NCBI RefSeq assembly: GCF_013396335.1
Contig: NZ_JABWSY010000002.1
Span: 310,296-374,295, forward strand
DNA from: Bacillus sp. EB106-08-02-XG196
GTDB lineage: Bacteria > Bacillota > Bacilli > Bacillales > Cytobacillaceae
Length of the DNA stretch: 64,000 bases
Reading direction: 5' to 3'
Shown here piece after piece: positions 1 through 10,935 of the stretch. Position 1 is the stretch's first letter, and the number at the start of each line of letters is the position of its first letter. The position numbers were made by a program, and so were the translations under genes. The notes below the pieces were generated by a model. The model was not told where the DNA came from, did no database searches, and saw only the letters and a program-made list of their open reading frames with translations.

Positions 1-404
1 GTTTCTTTTCCAAATGCTGCTTCCTCAAACGAAACTGTCATCGTGTACTGTAAGTCAGCACCTTGTCTAGGGGCATTAGGATCACGCCTGCGTGATCCTC
101 CGCCGCCACCGAAAAACGTATTAAAGATATCCTCAAAACCACCGAAGCCGCCGCCGAAATCAGCGCCGCCTCCAAAGCCTTGGTTTGGATCGGTATGACC
201 AAATTGATCATAATGTGCCTTTTTTTGGTCATCGCTTAAAACCTCATAAGCTTCAGCAATTTCTTTAAATTTATCTGCAGCATCGGACTCTTTATTAATA
301 TCAGGATGATATTGTTTGGAGAGCTTCCGATATGCTTTTTTAAGTTCATCCTTAGAGGCGCTCTTACTGACACCTAGCACCTCATAGTAATCCCGTTTAC
401 TCAT
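1..404 (-). CDS. dnaJ: Chaperone DnaJ (Hsp40), N-terminal part; gene runs off the window
   Basis: Co-chaperone that delivers unfolded clients to DnaK and stimulates its ATPase in the cytoplasm. About 134 residues are visible. They hold a complete J domain starting [16 protein letters not shown] with the HPD tripeptide in [11 protein letters not shown] near residue 33, followed by a glycine/phenylalanine-rich linker ([19 protein letters not shown]). The zinc-finger and client-binding domains lie outside the window. It is the last gene of the hrcA-grpE-dnaK-dnaJ order, 188 bases after dnaK and separated from it by a hairpin with a T-run, so dnaJ may be less transcribed than dnaK. Confidence 0.97.
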   Translation of the reverse strand, partial: MSKRDYYEVLGVSKSASKDELKKAYRKLSKQYHPDINKESDAADKFKEIAEAYEVLSDDQKKAHYDQFGHTDPNQGFGGGADFGGGFGGFEDIFNTFFGGGGGSRRRDPNAPRQGADLQYTMTVSFEEAAFGKE

Positions 405-471
405 GATTACCACTCCCGAATCTTTCACATAAAGATTATTTTAACATCTATAAGAAGATGATTGCAATAAG

Positions 472-514
472 AAAAGCGCAAGGCGCTTGCTCATCGGCTA
501 TAGCTGAACAATAA
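472..514. repeat. Probable internally deleted copy of the dispersed palindromic repeat
   Basis: The stretch begins like the repeat family described at 10936 (AAAAGCG..AAG, then GCGCTTGCTCA) and ends like its right end (AGCTGAACAATA against AGCTAGACAATA), with the roughly 80 bases of the middle missing. It lies in the dnaK-dnaJ gap. The match is short and imperfect, so the assignment is tentative. Confidence 0.45.
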
Positions 515-535
515 TTTGTCTATACCCTTAACAAA

Positions 536-575
536 GAAAAAGCCAAAGCCCCTTTGCTGACTTTGACTTTTTCAA
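536..575 (-). terminator. Hairpin with T-run between dnaK and dnaJ
   Basis: On the minus strand an 11-bp stem (AAAAGTCAAAG pairing with CTTTGGCTTTT, one G-T pair) is followed by TTTTTC. It lies about 20 bases after the dnaK stop and could act as a partial terminator inside the operon. Confidence 0.65.
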
Positions 576-592
576 AAATTACATAGCCAATT

Positions 593-2458
<1,866 letters not shown>

Positions 2459-3049
2459 TTATTGATTTACCTGAACCATTGATGGGCGGATAACCCGATC
2501 CTTTAACATGTATCCTTTTTGAAATTCAGCACTTACGATATTTGAGCCAAAATTCTCATCTTCTCCCTGCATTACTGCTTGATGGAAATTTGGATCAAAT
2601 TCTTTCCCAACTGCTTCTATTGCTTCAACGCCTTCTTTTTTTAAGGCATCTACTAAACTGCGATAGACCATCTCCATTCCTTGAAGCAAGGAACGAGATT
2701 GCTCATTGTCTGCTTCTATTTGCAAGGCTCTTTCAAAATTGTCCAAAGCTGGAAGCAGTTCAGTTACTAACTTTTGTGCTTTATATTTTTCACCCGCCTC
2801 AATATCTAATCGAGTTCGACGGCGGAAGTTATCAAAATCCGCTTGAAGCCGCAGGTAACGATTATCTGCTTCTTCTAATTTACTGGTGAGGTTTTGAATC
2901 TCAGCAGCATAGTCTACATCCGTTGAATCTTCATTGGAATCCCCTGCTTCATCAAAAACAGTTTCAACTTCCTCATTGGTAAGTTCCACTTGTTCATTCG
3001 TTTCAGATTCAACTTCCTCATTTAGCGTGTTGTTCTTTTCTTCTGTCAA
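2459..3049 (-). CDS. grpE: Nucleotide exchange factor GrpE
   Basis: Dimeric exchange factor that releases ADP from DnaK. I chose a TTG start ([12 protein letters not shown]) because AAGGAGGTGAGTAAG lies directly before it, giving 196 residues; the reading frame continues upstream for 28 codons without a ribosome site. The N-terminal ~45 residues are acidic and probably disordered, followed by a long coiled coil ([27 protein letters not shown]) and the C-terminal beta domain ending [11 protein letters not shown]. Lies between hrcA and dnaK in the heat-shock operon. Confidence 0.97.
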   Translation of the reverse strand: MTEEKNNTLNEEVESETNEQVELTNEEVETVFDEAGDSNEDSTDVDYAAEIQNLTSKLEEADNRYLRLQADFDNFRRRTRLDIEAGEKYKAQKLVTELLPALDNFERALQIEADNEQSRSLLQGMEMVYRSLVDALKKEGVEAIEAVGKEFDPNFHQAVMQGEDENFGSNIVSAEFQKGYMLKDRVIRPSMVQVNQ

Positions 3050-3130
3050 CTTACTCACCTCCTTAAAGGATTTTAAAACATTTATTGTAAAAGTTAATTT
3101 CATGAAAAGGAGGGCGAAAATAGAGGTTTT

Positions 3131-3179
3131 CACCTAGTGAAATACGCTGTCATTCACCTAGGTGGAATACGCAGTAATT
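3131..3179. repeat. Tandem 24/25-bp imperfect direct repeat between hrcA and grpE
   Basis: CACCTAGTGAAATACGCTG.. at 3131 is followed directly by CACCTAGGTGGAATACGCAG.. at 3155, with a few differences over about 24 bases, and a third CACC at 3180. The second unit contains the 10-bp palindrome CACCTAGGTG. Function unknown. Confidence 0.75.
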
Positions 3180-3203
3180 CACCCTTACTCAATATTTCCA
3201 CCC

Positions 3204-4235
3204 CTAATATTTTTGATACAGGTTTGTTAACACTGAGGTTAAATCCTTACTTAAAAACTGCAGCAAGCTTATGACTCGTGAATATTCCATTCTAGTTGGC
3301 CCAAGAATCGCAATGGTTCCCAATTTCTCTGCTCCAACTGAATAGGTTGCGGTAATAAGGCTGCAATTTTCCATAGCGCTATTATTGTTTTCCCTGCCAA
3401 TTTTCACGTGAATACCAGCTGATTCATTTTTGATTAGAGGGTAAATCCACTCTTCGTGATCAATCATTTGTAATAGTTCACGAATTTTACTGATATCATG
3501 AAACTCTGGCTGACTTAACATATTTGTCTTTCCGCCAAAGAAGAGTTTTTCATTAACCGGCATTTTTAGCGAATCAGCAATGGTGTGCATCATTAAATCG
3601 TAATTACGGATATGCTGCCTTAGTAACATTGCCACTTCTTTGTAGATTTTATCATTTAAATCTTCAAGCGCAACCCCAGTCAAACGCTCATTTAGAATAT
3701 TGACTGTCGTTTCTAAATCACTTGCATCCACGGTTGGAGGCAAATAAAATGTTCGGTTTTCAACATGGCCCGAATCCGTTACAAAGATTGCTACTGCACT
3801 TTCCTTGTTTAGAGGAATGATTTGTATCCGTTTAAGTTTATTAAAGCTGGCCGCAGGACCTAAAACGATAGAAGTATAATTGGTTAGCTCAGATAATATC
3901 CTAGCTGACTTTTGAATAATTTTTTCAAATTCAAAAATTCTCTCAGCAAAAATTGATTGAATAATCGTTATATCCTGCTTGTTTAATGCTTGAGGCGACA
4001 GCAAATGATCTACATAATACCGATAGCCTTTTTCAGAAGGAACACGACCAGAAGAAGTATGTGTTTTTTCAATATAGCCTAGTTCTTCAAGATCAGCCAT
4101 TTCATTCCGAATAGTCGCCGAACTAAATGATATTTCATCCTTTTTCGACAAACTCCTTGAGCCGACAGGTTGTGCAGACCGAATAAAATCATCAACAATA
4201 ACCTGAAGAATCAATAATTGACGATCTGTTAACAC
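3204..4235 (-). CDS. hrcA: Heat-inducible transcription repressor HrcA
   Basis: Represses class I heat-shock genes by binding CIRCE; its activity depends on the GroE chaperonin. At 343 residues it is full length. The N-terminal winged helix ([29 protein letters not shown] through the [18 protein letters not shown] recognition region, residues 1-60) is followed by the GAF-like dimerisation domain with the C-terminal [19 protein letters not shown] motif. The start is GTG, 8 bases after AGAGGTG. First gene of the dnaK operon, so it is autoregulated through the CIRCE at 4251. Confidence 0.98.
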   Translation of the reverse strand: MLTDRQLLILQVIVDDFIRSAQPVGSRSLSKKDEISFSSATIRNEMADLEELGYIEKTHTSSGRVPSEKGYRYYVDHLLSPQALNKQDITIIQSIFAERIFEFEKIIQKSARILSELTNYTSIVLGPAASFNKLKRIQIIPLNKESAVAIFVTDSGHVENRTFYLPPTVDASDLETTVNILNERLTGVALEDLNDKIYKEVAMLLRQHIRNYDLMMHTIADSLKMPVNEKLFFGGKTNMLSQPEFHDISKIRELLQMIDHEEWIYPLIKNESAGIHVKIGRENNNSAMENCSLITATYSVGAEKLGTIAILGPTRMEYSRVISLLQFLSKDLTSVLTNLYQKY

Positions 4236-4250
4236 CTTTCATCACCTCTG

Positions 4251-4277
4251 TTAGCACTCATTGAAGTCGAGTGCTAA
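4251..4277. promoter_or_regulatory. CIRCE operator (HrcA binding site)
   Basis: Perfect consensus TTAGCACTC, nine-base spacer, GAGTGCTAA. It lies just downstream of the predicted promoter and 16 bases before the hrcA start codon, the classic position for HrcA repression at DNA level. Confidence 0.98.
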
Positions 4278-4289
4278 TTCTATTAATAA

Positions 4290-4317
4290 ATTATCAAAAA
4301 TAGGGGGATGGTGTCAA
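4290..4317 (-). promoter_or_regulatory. Sigma-A type promoter of the hrcA operon
   Basis: Minus strand TTGACA, 16-base spacer, GATAAT. The CIRCE starts about 12 bases downstream, so repressor binding would cover the start region. Confidence 0.75.
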
Positions 4318-4359
4318 TCATTTGGCATTAAGAAATTACAAAAGCACCTAGATAGCGGG

Positions 4360-5502
4360 TTAGTTGGTAACCCCTAAAAAGGATTGAAAAACCTCATTTC
4401 CTAATAGCCTCCCTGTTTTTGTTAAATATATATTATCTTCTTTCACTTCTATCCATTTTTTAGTAATTAAATCAGCTATCTCATTCTTAAATAATTGCAT
4501 AGGATCCACATCAAACTTCCCGATGAAATGAGAGATAGATACTCCAGCGGTTTTTCGCAGACCTAAAAACATTTCTTCTTCTATTTGTTCTGCTTTTGAA
4601 GTCTGGTGTTCTTGAAAGATAGGAAGACTTCCGTCAGCAATTAGATCCATATATTTTTTCAATGGTCCTGCATTCGAGCGTCTCCAGCCATTCACATAGC
4701 TATGAGCACCTGCACCGAACCCATAATAGTAATCGTTATTCCAGTATGTTAGGTTATGTTTGCTTTCATAGCCAGGCTTTGAAAAATTACTAATTTCATA
4801 TTGGTTAAATCCATGCTTTTCCATTTCCTCCATTAATAGTTCATACATTGCTGCTTCAATATCTTCACCCGGAGTAGGAAGTTTACCTTTTTGCAAAAGA
4901 TTATAAAAGACCGTCTTCGGTTCAATAATTAATGAATACCCAGAGTAATGTTGAATATCAAGAGTGAAAGCCTCTGATAATGACTCTTTAAAATCAGTTA
5001 TTGTTTGGGTTGGCAGACTGAAGATTAAATCAATGCTGATGTTTTCGAAGCCGAGAGACTTTGCATTCTCTACTGTTTGGTAAACATCCTTGGCACGATG
5101 GACACGGCCAATTTTCTTTAATAATTCATCATTAAAGGTTTGGACACCAAGACTGAGCCGGTTAACACCTGCATCTTTTAATATCTGCAACTTGCCTTTT
5201 GTTAAATCACCCGGATTTGCCTCGAATGTAAATTCTAGATTACTGCTCATAGGTAAGTTCCTATTTATACTATCGCAAAACCGTTCAAGCTGCTTTTCAT
5301 TTAGTGAAGTAGGCGTCCCTCCACCCACAAAAATGGTTTGCAATTTGTCAGTTGGATATTTATTTAATGTTAAGACCATTTCTTGCTCAAGCGCCTGTAA
5401 ATATTCATCAACCGGCTGCCCTTTTAGAAAAACTTTATTAAAATCACAATAATGGCAAATATGCTCACAAAAGGGGATATGGAGATAAGCAGATTTAATC
5501 AT
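4360..5502 (-). CDS. hemW: Heme chaperone HemW (radical-SAM, HemN-like)
   Basis: Radical-SAM protein of the HemN family long annotated as oxygen-independent coproporphyrinogen oxidase; members with this architecture are now regarded as heme-trafficking chaperones. 380 residues. The cluster motif C-EHI-C-HY-C (residues 12-19) binds the [4Fe-4S]. The FVGGGTPTSL motif (near residue 58) is SAM-binding, and HNLTYW near residue 250 matches the heme-binding HNxxYW signature that separates HemW from true HemN. ATG start with AGAAGGTG upstream. Follows lepA, as in B. subtilis, and precedes the heat-shock operon. Confidence 0.93.
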   Translation of the reverse strand: MIKSAYLHIPFCEHICHYCDFNKVFLKGQPVDEYLQALEQEMVLTLNKYPTDKLQTIFVGGGTPTSLNEKQLERFCDSINRNLPMSSNLEFTFEANPGDLTKGKLQILKDAGVNRLSLGVQTFNDELLKKIGRVHRAKDVYQTVENAKSLGFENISIDLIFSLPTQTITDFKESLSEAFTLDIQHYSGYSLIIEPKTVFYNLLQKGKLPTPGEDIEAAMYELLMEEMEKHGFNQYEISNFSKPGYESKHNLTYWNNDYYYGFGAGAHSYVNGWRRSNAGPLKKYMDLIADGSLPIFQEHQTSKAEQIEEEMFLGLRKTAGVSISHFIGKFDVDPMQLFKNEIADLITKKWIEVKEDNIYLTKTGRLLGNEVFQSFLGVTN

Positions 5503-5578
5503 AATACACCTTCTTCTAGTAACAAAAAGAGGCAGGATTTCGCCTATATTAGACTTTTCCTAACCTCCCGTTTCTTTT

Positions 5579-7414
5579 TTATTTTTTTGAATTGTTATCA
5601 TCCATTTTTAGGACAGCCATGAAGGCTTCTTGTGGGACCTCGACAGAACCAACCTGTTTCATCCGTTTTTTACCTTCTTTTTGTTTCTCGAGCAGCTTTC
5701 GTTTACGGGAAATATCTCCCCCATAACATTTAGCCAATACGTTTTTACCCATGGATTTAATGGTTGAACGAGCAACAATTTTTTGGCCAATAGCGGCTTG
5801 GACAGGAACTTCGAATTGCTGCCTTGGGATTAATTCCTTTAGCTTCTCAACAATGACTTTGCCGCGTTCATAGGCAAAATCTTTATGAACGATAAAGCTT
5901 AAGGCATCCACCTTTTCAGAGTTTAACAATATATCCATCTTTACCAAGCTAGAATGTTTGTAGCCAATTAATTCATAATCGAATGATGCATAGCCTCGGG
6001 TGCTAGATTTAAGTTGATCAAAGAAATCATAAACAATTTCTGCTAACGGAATTTCATAGATGATGCTTACACGGTTTTCACCTTGGTATTGCATATCAAT
6101 AAATATACCGCGCTTTTGCTGACACAGCTCCATAATCGCTCCAACATATTCATTTGGAGCCATCATCGTTGCTTTAACGTAAGGCTCTTCAACATGGTCA
6201 ATTTTCTGTGGTTCCGGAAGATTGGAAGGGTTATCCACTTTTATTTGATTGCCATCTGTCATGTGTACATTATAGATAACACTTGGAGCTGTTGTAATCA
6301 AATCAATTTTGAATTCACGCTCAATCCGCTCTTGAATAATCTCCATATGAAGAAGACCTAAGAACCCGCAGCGAAAACCAAAGCCCAGTGCTTGGGAAGT
6401 TTCAGGCTCGAATTGAAGTGCTGAGTCATTTAACTGCAGCTTCTCAAGTGCTTCACGTAAATCATTAAATTTCGCAGTATCGATTGGATATAATCCGCAA
6501 TACACCATTGGATTTAATTTACGATAACCTGGAAGCGGTTCGGTCGCACCATTTTTTGCATTGGTAATCGTATCCCCGACACGAGTATCTCCAACATTTT
6601 TAATAGCTGCTGAAAGGAATCCAACATCCCCAACAGTTAGTTCGTTTAACTGGGTCGATTTTGGTGTAAATACTCCTACTTCATTCACTTCAAATTCTGC
6701 ACCTGTTGCCATCATTTTAATTTTGTCGCCCACTTTTATACTTCCATCAACAACGCGAATGTAGGCAACTACACCACGATAGGCATCATAAAGGGAATCA
6801 AAAATCAAAGCTTTTAATGGGGATTCAGGGTCACCAGTTGGAGCAGGAACAGTTTTAACTACCTGTTCAAGGATATCTTCAATCCCAATACCTGCTTTAG
6901 CAGAGGCTAGTACCGCTTCAGAGGCATCTAATCCAATAACCTCTTCGATTTCATTACGAACCCTTTCAGGTTCAGCACTTGGCAGATCAATTTTATTAAT
7001 AACTGGTACTATTTCAAGGTTATTATCTAGTGCGAGGTAAACGTTCGCCAAGGTTTGCGCTTCAATTCCCTGAGCCGCGTCAACAACTAACACAGCACCT
7101 TCACAGGCAGCAAGGGAACGAGAAACCTCATACGTAAAATCGACGTGTCCTGGCGTATCAATCAAATGGAAGATGTATTCTTCACCATCTTTTGCCTTGT
7201 ATTTTAATTGTACAGCATTTAACTTAATCGTAATCCCGCGTTCTCTTTCTAAATCCATCGAATCTAAAAGTTGATCTTTCATTTCACGGGATGTTAATGC
7301 ATTGGTTTTTTCTAAAATACGGTCAGCTAATGTTGATTTCCCATGGTCAATATGGGCAATAATAGAGAAATTTCTTATCTTAGATTGTCTTTTTAATTTT
7401 TCTTCTCTGTTCAT
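5579..7414 (-). CDS. lepA: Elongation factor 4 (LepA)
   Basis: Ribosome-binding GTPase implicated in back-translocation and in subunit biogenesis. From the ATG at 7414 ([10 protein letters not shown], with AGGAGTG upstream) the protein has 611 residues, the family length; the frame continues 24 codons upstream without a ribosome site. GTPase motifs [18 protein letters not shown] and NKIDLPSA are in the first 140 residues; EF-G-like domains II, III and V follow, and the LepA-specific C-terminal domain carries [17 protein letters not shown]. Confidence 0.98.
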   Translation of the reverse strand: MNREEKLKRQSKIRNFSIIAHIDHGKSTLADRILEKTNALTSREMKDQLLDSMDLERERGITIKLNAVQLKYKAKDGEEYIFHLIDTPGHVDFTYEVSRSLAACEGAVLVVDAAQGIEAQTLANVYLALDNNLEIVPVINKIDLPSAEPERVRNEIEEVIGLDASEAVLASAKAGIGIEDILEQVVKTVPAPTGDPESPLKALIFDSLYDAYRGVVAYIRVVDGSIKVGDKIKMMATGAEFEVNEVGVFTPKSTQLNELTVGDVGFLSAAIKNVGDTRVGDTITNAKNGATEPLPGYRKLNPMVYCGLYPIDTAKFNDLREALEKLQLNDSALQFEPETSQALGFGFRCGFLGLLHMEIIQERIEREFKIDLITTAPSVIYNVHMTDGNQIKVDNPSNLPEPQKIDHVEEPYVKATMMAPNEYVGAIMELCQQKRGIFIDMQYQGENRVSIIYEIPLAEIVYDFFDQLKSSTRGYASFDYELIGYKHSSLVKMDILLNSEKVDALSFIVHKDFAYERGKVIVEKLKELIPRQQFEVPVQAAIGQKIVARSTIKSMGKNVLAKCYGGDISRKRKLLEKQKEGKKRMKQVGSVEVPQEAFMAVLKMDDNNSKK

Positions 7415-7495
7415 GTGTTTCACTCCTACTATAACTCGCACAATTACACTATTTTTGATTATAGCAGTACGGGAAATAAGATTCAATCAAAACTG

Positions 7496-7643
7496 AAAAG
7501 CGGAAGTGCCTTGCCCAAAGAAAAAAGCAGTTCATTTTTTCCCAGGGGCGACAGGCATAAGACGAGCGCTGACAGAAGGCGCTCTTTGCCTTCCGAAGCG
7601 ATTGGCTTATGACCCCGAGCCCCTAGGCACTGAAGCTAGACAA
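7496..7643. repeat. Dispersed palindromic repeat, copy A (with a small insertion)
   Basis: Copy of the family also seen at 10936 and 52173. It has the ends AAAAGCGGAAG and AGCTAGACAA, inverted arms (GGGGCGACAGGCATAAG against CTTATGACCCCGAGCCCC) and a central hairpin GAAGGC..GCCTTC. A 23-base A/T-flanked insert sits in the left arm between two CCCA tetranucleotides (7514-7517 and 7541-7544). It fills the gap between the lepA start and the yqxA terminator. Confidence 0.85.
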
Positions 7644-7652
7644 AAATCACAC

Positions 7653-7685
7653 AAAAAAAGCGGCATCCAAGAGAAGGAACCGCTA
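7653..7685 (-). terminator. Terminator after yqxA
   Basis: Minus strand stem AGCGGTTCC against GGATGCCGCT with a small bulge, followed by seven T. It ends the gpr-spoIIP-yqxA cluster. Confidence 0.8.
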
Positions 7686-7692
7686 GGAATAT

Positions 7693-8019
7693 TTATTCGG
7701 TTATTAGACTAATCAGTTTTTCCGAAGCAGAGGAGACACCTTCAGAAATCTTCTTTCCCATCGAAGAAAATAGATTAAAGGCACTTATTTCCTCAAGTTT
7801 CTTTTTCTTTTCATCAATATCATGACTCGATATTTCATTTCCCAAAAAAGTAGCTTGTACATGCTCGCCATTGTCATTAATACCAACAGCATTTTGAAAA
7901 TTCGGGTCATCGTAGCCCTTCATTTTATGAATGCCGTCATTCGCCAGCTGCATCCCAGCTAGTACCGATATAAACATAATGGCTATGATACAGAAAAACT
8001 TCAGCATGAACATTTTCAT
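7693..8019 (-). CDS. yqxA: YqxA-like protein (DUF3679), membrane-anchored, unknown function
   Basis: 108 residues from the ATG at 8019, which has AAAGGAG eight bases upstream; a longer frame exists without a ribosome site. An N-terminal hydrophobic segment (MLKFFCIIAIMFISVLAGMQLA) is a signal anchor, followed by a soluble part with EKKKKLEEISAFNLFSSMGKKISEGVSSASEKLISL. Position directly after spoIIP matches B. subtilis yqxA. No catalytic motif is visible. A sporulation role is suggested only by context. Confidence 0.8.
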   Translation of the reverse strand: MKMFMLKFFCIIAIMFISVLAGMQLANDGIHKMKGYDDPNFQNAVGINDNGEHVQATFLGNEISSHDIDEKKKKLEEISAFNLFSSMGKKISEGVSSASEKLISLITE

Positions 8020-8038
8020 ATGACATGCTCCTTTACCT

Positions 8039-9229
8039 CTATTCTTTATCAGTGGATTGCTCAACATCTTGATTCACTTTTTCTGCTTGCCAGAAATATT
8101 CACTAAAAACATCAGCAAGTGCGTCAGCTGAACGGTTTAACTCCTCAAAAGTATTGTCAACACCGCCAAATTCCACTAATATTACATTCTCAGACAAATT
8201 TTGATTATAGACACCGTTTTGCCCAGCACCCTGATTCATGTGGATTCCCCAGCTCAATCCCTTATATTTCTCTTCAAGGAGTTTATGCAGATCACTAGCT
8301 AACTTTTCATTTTTTTCATGATTTGGATTTTTCCCGCCAATAACAAAAGCCAACTGTGCATATGCCTTACCATTTATCATAACCGTCGTTTTATCTTTAC
8401 GTCGTGCATCTCTATGGATATCAATAAAATATTCCAATTCAGAGTTTGAGGCCATTGCCGTCTGAACTAATTCACCAGATTTCTGATAAGTACTAGCCAT
8501 TTTCACGGACCCCATAATATCAGATTTATCAATTGAGGTTCCAATACCTCTAGCCTCTAAGCTTTCCTTCAACTGATCGCCTATCTTGGTGACATTTAAT
8601 TGTGAATGATAAGCAAGATTCGGATCTGTTACCCCTTGTAAATAAGGAAGGTATGACTCGCGATTATGCGTAAAGTAAAGATGTACCACCTTTTTATCAC
8701 CTGTTGTAAGTGAAGGATTCGAAGGAATTTCATCCTCGTTCCCTTTGTCAATACCTTCAATATTTTGCAGTGATGCTTCTCGTTCTGCTTTCATTATTTC
8801 TAATGGGGGTGAGGATTCAAATGGCATGTTCGTATAATTTGATCCTTCCCCAGCAACAAGTATTTTCCCATCAAACTGTTCAAAGCCTGGAAGCTCTCTG
8901 CCTAGAAGGCTCCTTGGATCATTTAAATTAATATTACTTGAAAGCTTAAAAATTAAGTTAGTCAGCTTGGGGCTTGCGGTTAAATCATCTTCAATGGATA
9001 AAAAATGGTGATTCTCCCAAGCCATAAGCTGATAGAGCATTTTCCCATTTACTTGATTTGTTGCTGTATTAACAGAATTAGACATAGGTCTAAACTGGGG
9101 CTTTAATGATGTTAACAGCCCACTGATGGAAAACACCAAAAGCATAAACAGCAAGATAAAAGAGGTTACTTTTATTAGATTCGTCCCTTGCACCGTCAAA
9201 AACAATCCAGAATTCCTAGTAGATTTCAT
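8039..9229 (-). CDS. spoIIP: Stage II sporulation protein P, peptidoglycan hydrolase for engulfment
   Basis: Amidase/endopeptidase that, with SpoIID and SpoIIM, degrades septal peptidoglycan so that the mother cell can engulf the forespore. 396 residues from ATG 9229. A hydrophobic segment (VTSFILLFMLLVFSISGLL, about residues 20-40) anchors it in the membrane. The catalytic domain carries YFTHNRESYLPYL near residue 190, DIHRDARRKD with the zinc-binding HRD, and LVEFGGVDNTFEE near the C-terminus. The ribosome site GAGAGGTGG is part of a 13-bp perfect inverted repeat described at 9234. yqxA follows after 20 bases. Confidence 0.95.
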   Translation of the reverse strand: MKSTRNSGLFLTVQGTNLIKVTSFILLFMLLVFSISGLLTSLKPQFRPMSNSVNTATNQVNGKMLYQLMAWENHHFLSIEDDLTASPKLTNLIFKLSSNINLNDPRSLLGRELPGFEQFDGKILVAGEGSNYTNMPFESSPPLEIMKAEREASLQNIEGIDKGNEDEIPSNPSLTTGDKKVVHLYFTHNRESYLPYLQGVTDPNLAYHSQLNVTKIGDQLKESLEARGIGTSIDKSDIMGSVKMASTYQKSGELVQTAMASNSELEYFIDIHRDARRKDKTTVMINGKAYAQLAFVIGGKNPNHEKNEKLASDLHKLLEEKYKGLSWGIHMNQGAGQNGVYNQNLSENVILVEFGGVDNTFEELNRSADALADVFSEYFWQAEKVNQDVEQSTDKE

Positions 9230-9233
9230 GGTT

Positions 9234-9312
9234 CCACCTCTCAATTTGATTCTAGTAAATACTTATGACATTACTAGAATTGCTAGAACCATTAATCGCA
9301 ATTGAGAGGTGG
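9234..9312 (-). promoter_or_regulatory. Hairpin that buries the spoIIP ribosome binding site
   Basis: In the minus-strand transcript CCACCTCTCAATT (9312 to 9300), 12 bases after the gpr coding end, pairs perfectly over 13 bp with AATTGAGAGGTGG (9246 to 9234), which is the spoIIP Shine-Dalgarno region four bases before its ATG. Inside lies a second perfect 10-bp stem, ATTCTAGTAA with TTACTAGAAT (9280-9271 and 9258-9249, 12-base loop). No T-run follows, so it does not look like a terminator. Inference: spoIIP translation is blocked on transcripts read through from gpr. Confidence 0.8.
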
Positions 9313-9323
9313 TCACTTAAACT

Positions 9324-10460
9324 TTATCGCGTATAGTAACCAGTATTTCCCTGATCTACATTACTGTGAAGCGATGCATTCAATCCGCTCGCAATCAGGT
9401 TGGCCATATCTTCAATAAATACATCTACTTCCTTAGGGGTAACCATTAGATTATGTCCTAAAGGGGAAAGGACCTCGTATATTAATTTACGTTTTTCTTC
9501 TTCTTCTAAGGTTCCAATCATCCCCAGGAAGGTCTGACGGTGCTTTTCTTCTGGAAGATCATCATCGGTAAGTTTTTTTCGTTCCCCAAATGTCATTCCC
9601 GCTGGTGCGAGGGCTCGTGAAGGACGATTTCCTTCCTTAAGCTCCTTACCAAAATGCTTCAGGATATAATCAATCGTGTCACTTGTAATCGAAACGGCAT
9701 CAACAACAGTCGGAACACCAATAGCGATAACCGGAACTCCTAATGTATCTTTACTTAATTCTTTTCTTTTATTTCCTACTCCTGATCCTGGGTGAATGCC
9801 TGTATCCGAAACTTGTATGGTAGAATTGACCCTATCAATCGATCTTGCTGCTAATGCATCAATAGCTATAACAAAATCTGGTTTTGTTTTTTCGACTACT
9901 CCAAAAATAATATCGCTCGTCTCAATCCCTGTTAATCCCATTACTCCAGGAACTAAAGAACTAACTGGACGGTAACCTTCCTCAACATTTTCTGGCTGTA
10001 ATTGAAACAAGTGTCTGGTGATTAATAGGTTCTCACAGACCATTGGACCAAGTGCATCTGGGGTAACATTCCAATTTCCTAAACCTACTACAAGACAAGA
10101 GGCATCTTTCTTAATCCCTGTACCTTCTAGAAAGTGAGCAAATTCTTTAGCAAATATTTCTTCTACTTTTTGTTGTAAAGGGGTATCCTGCTGTCTAATC
10201 CCTTGTACTTCAAGGGTTAAATAGCGTCCTGCTTTTTTACCCAGCTGTGTTGCACCTGCATCTGTGATCTCTACTAAAGAGATTTTTATATCATCTATAT
10301 CTTTTTCTTTAATAATGACTCCTTCAATTTGCGAGAGGTTCTCTCCCTGTTGAACTGAGCCTTCCCTGTCAGCAATAACCATTTCTCTCGCTTCAATAGC
10401 TAAATCCGTTCGAATTGAATACTGGCTTAGATCGATATTGGTGTTTTTATTCTCCTGCAA
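9324..10460 (-). CDS. gpr: Germination protease (GPR), zymogen form
   Basis: Protease that degrades small acid-soluble spore proteins during germination; family A25. 378 residues. The N-terminal [17 protein letters not shown] contains the autoprocessing region that resembles the SASP cleavage sequence, so a propeptide of roughly 15-20 residues is expected to be removed in the spore. Conserved blocks include [29 protein letters not shown] and [12 protein letters not shown]. The start is a TTG preceded by AGGAGCGAGA. A forespore-type promoter lies at 10506-10536, and spoIIP follows after 94 bases. Confidence 0.97.
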   Translation of the reverse strand: MQENKNTNIDLSQYSIRTDLAIEAREMVIADREGSVQQGENLSQIEGVIIKEKDIDDIKISLVEITDAGATQLGKKAGRYLTLEVQGIRQQDTPLQQKVEEIFAKEFAHFLEGTGIKKDASCLVVGLGNWNVTPDALGPMVCENLLITRHLFQLQPENVEEGYRPVSSLVPGVMGLTGIETSDIIFGVVEKTKPDFVIAIDALAARSIDRVNSTIQVSDTGIHPGSGVGNKRKELSKDTLGVPVIAIGVPTVVDAVSITSDTIDYILKHFGKELKEGNRPSRALAPAGMTFGERKKLTDDDLPEEKHRQTFLGMIGTLEEEEKRKLIYEVLSPLGHNLMVTPKEVDVFIEDMANLIASGLNASLHSNVDQGNTGYYTR

Positions 10461-10505
10461 TATGTCTCGCTCCTATCCTTAAGTTCTAAACTAGAAACTA
10501 TTCCC

Positions 10506-10536
10506 TATTTTTACCCCTTTTCCGCTAAAACATTCA
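10506..10536 (-). promoter_or_regulatory. Putative sigma-F/sigma-G promoter of gpr
   Basis: Minus strand TGAATG (10536-10531) stands 18 bases before AAAAATA, inside GGTAAAAATA, which fits the forespore -10 pattern GGnrAnAnTw. Position about 45-75 bases before the gpr start suits the known forespore expression of gpr. Identified by eye. Confidence 0.55.
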
Positions 10537-10616
10537 GGTTATTCTTAGATGTAGATAATTCTAGTATTGCAAAATAAGGTTTGGTTTGATAAAATATCTC
10601 TTGTTCTGATTAATTG

Positions 10617-10646
10617 TGAATGAAGGTAAAGTCGAGTTCATATAAT
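10617..10646 (+). promoter_or_regulatory. Putative promoter of rpsT
   Basis: A perfect TATAAT at 10641-10646 lies 28 bases before the rpsT start; the -35 candidate TGAATG (18-base spacer) is poor. The short leader leaves little room for S20 autoregulatory structure. Confidence 0.5.
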
Positions 10647-10673
10647 CTCGATTCTTTGTAGGAGGTGAAAGTA

Positions 10674-10934
10674 ATGCCTAACATTAAATCTGCTATTAAG
10701 CGTGTAAAAACAAGCGAAGCTCGTAATGCTCAAAATACAACTGTTAAATCTGCAATGCGTACTGCTGTTAAGAAAGTAGAAGCTGCTGTTACACTTAACG
10801 ATGCTCCTGTAGCTAAAGAAGCATTCACTGCTGCTGCTAGCAAACTAGACAAGGCTGCTGCTAAAGGACTTATCCATAAAAATGCTGCTGCCCGTAAAAA
10901 ATCACGTCTTGCTAAAAAAGCTAACTCTCTATAA
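10674..10934 (+). CDS. rpsT: 30S ribosomal protein S20
   Basis: Primary 16S rRNA-binding protein of the small subunit. 86 residues, rich in lysine and alanine ([20 protein letters not shown]), forming the usual three-helix bundle and ending [17 protein letters not shown] chosen because AGGAGGTGAAAGTA immediately precedes it; the frame opens three codons earlier. It is divergent from gpr and convergent with holA, sharing a terminator with it. Confidence 0.98.
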   Translation: MPNIKSAIKRVKTSEARNAQNTTVKSAMRTAVKKVEAAVTLNDAPVAKEAFTAAASKLDKAAAKGLIHKNAAARKKSRLAKKANSL

Positions 10935-10935
10935 T

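Noticed and set aside
3050..3133. Hydrophobic N-terminal extension of grpE
   Set aside because: Overlaps the strong ribosome site of the TTG start; GrpE is cytoplasmic.
5521..5578. Terminator between lepA and hemW
   Set aside because: A possible GAGGTTAGG/CCTGCCTC stem with a T-run exists, but it is mismatched with a long loop; too weak to list.
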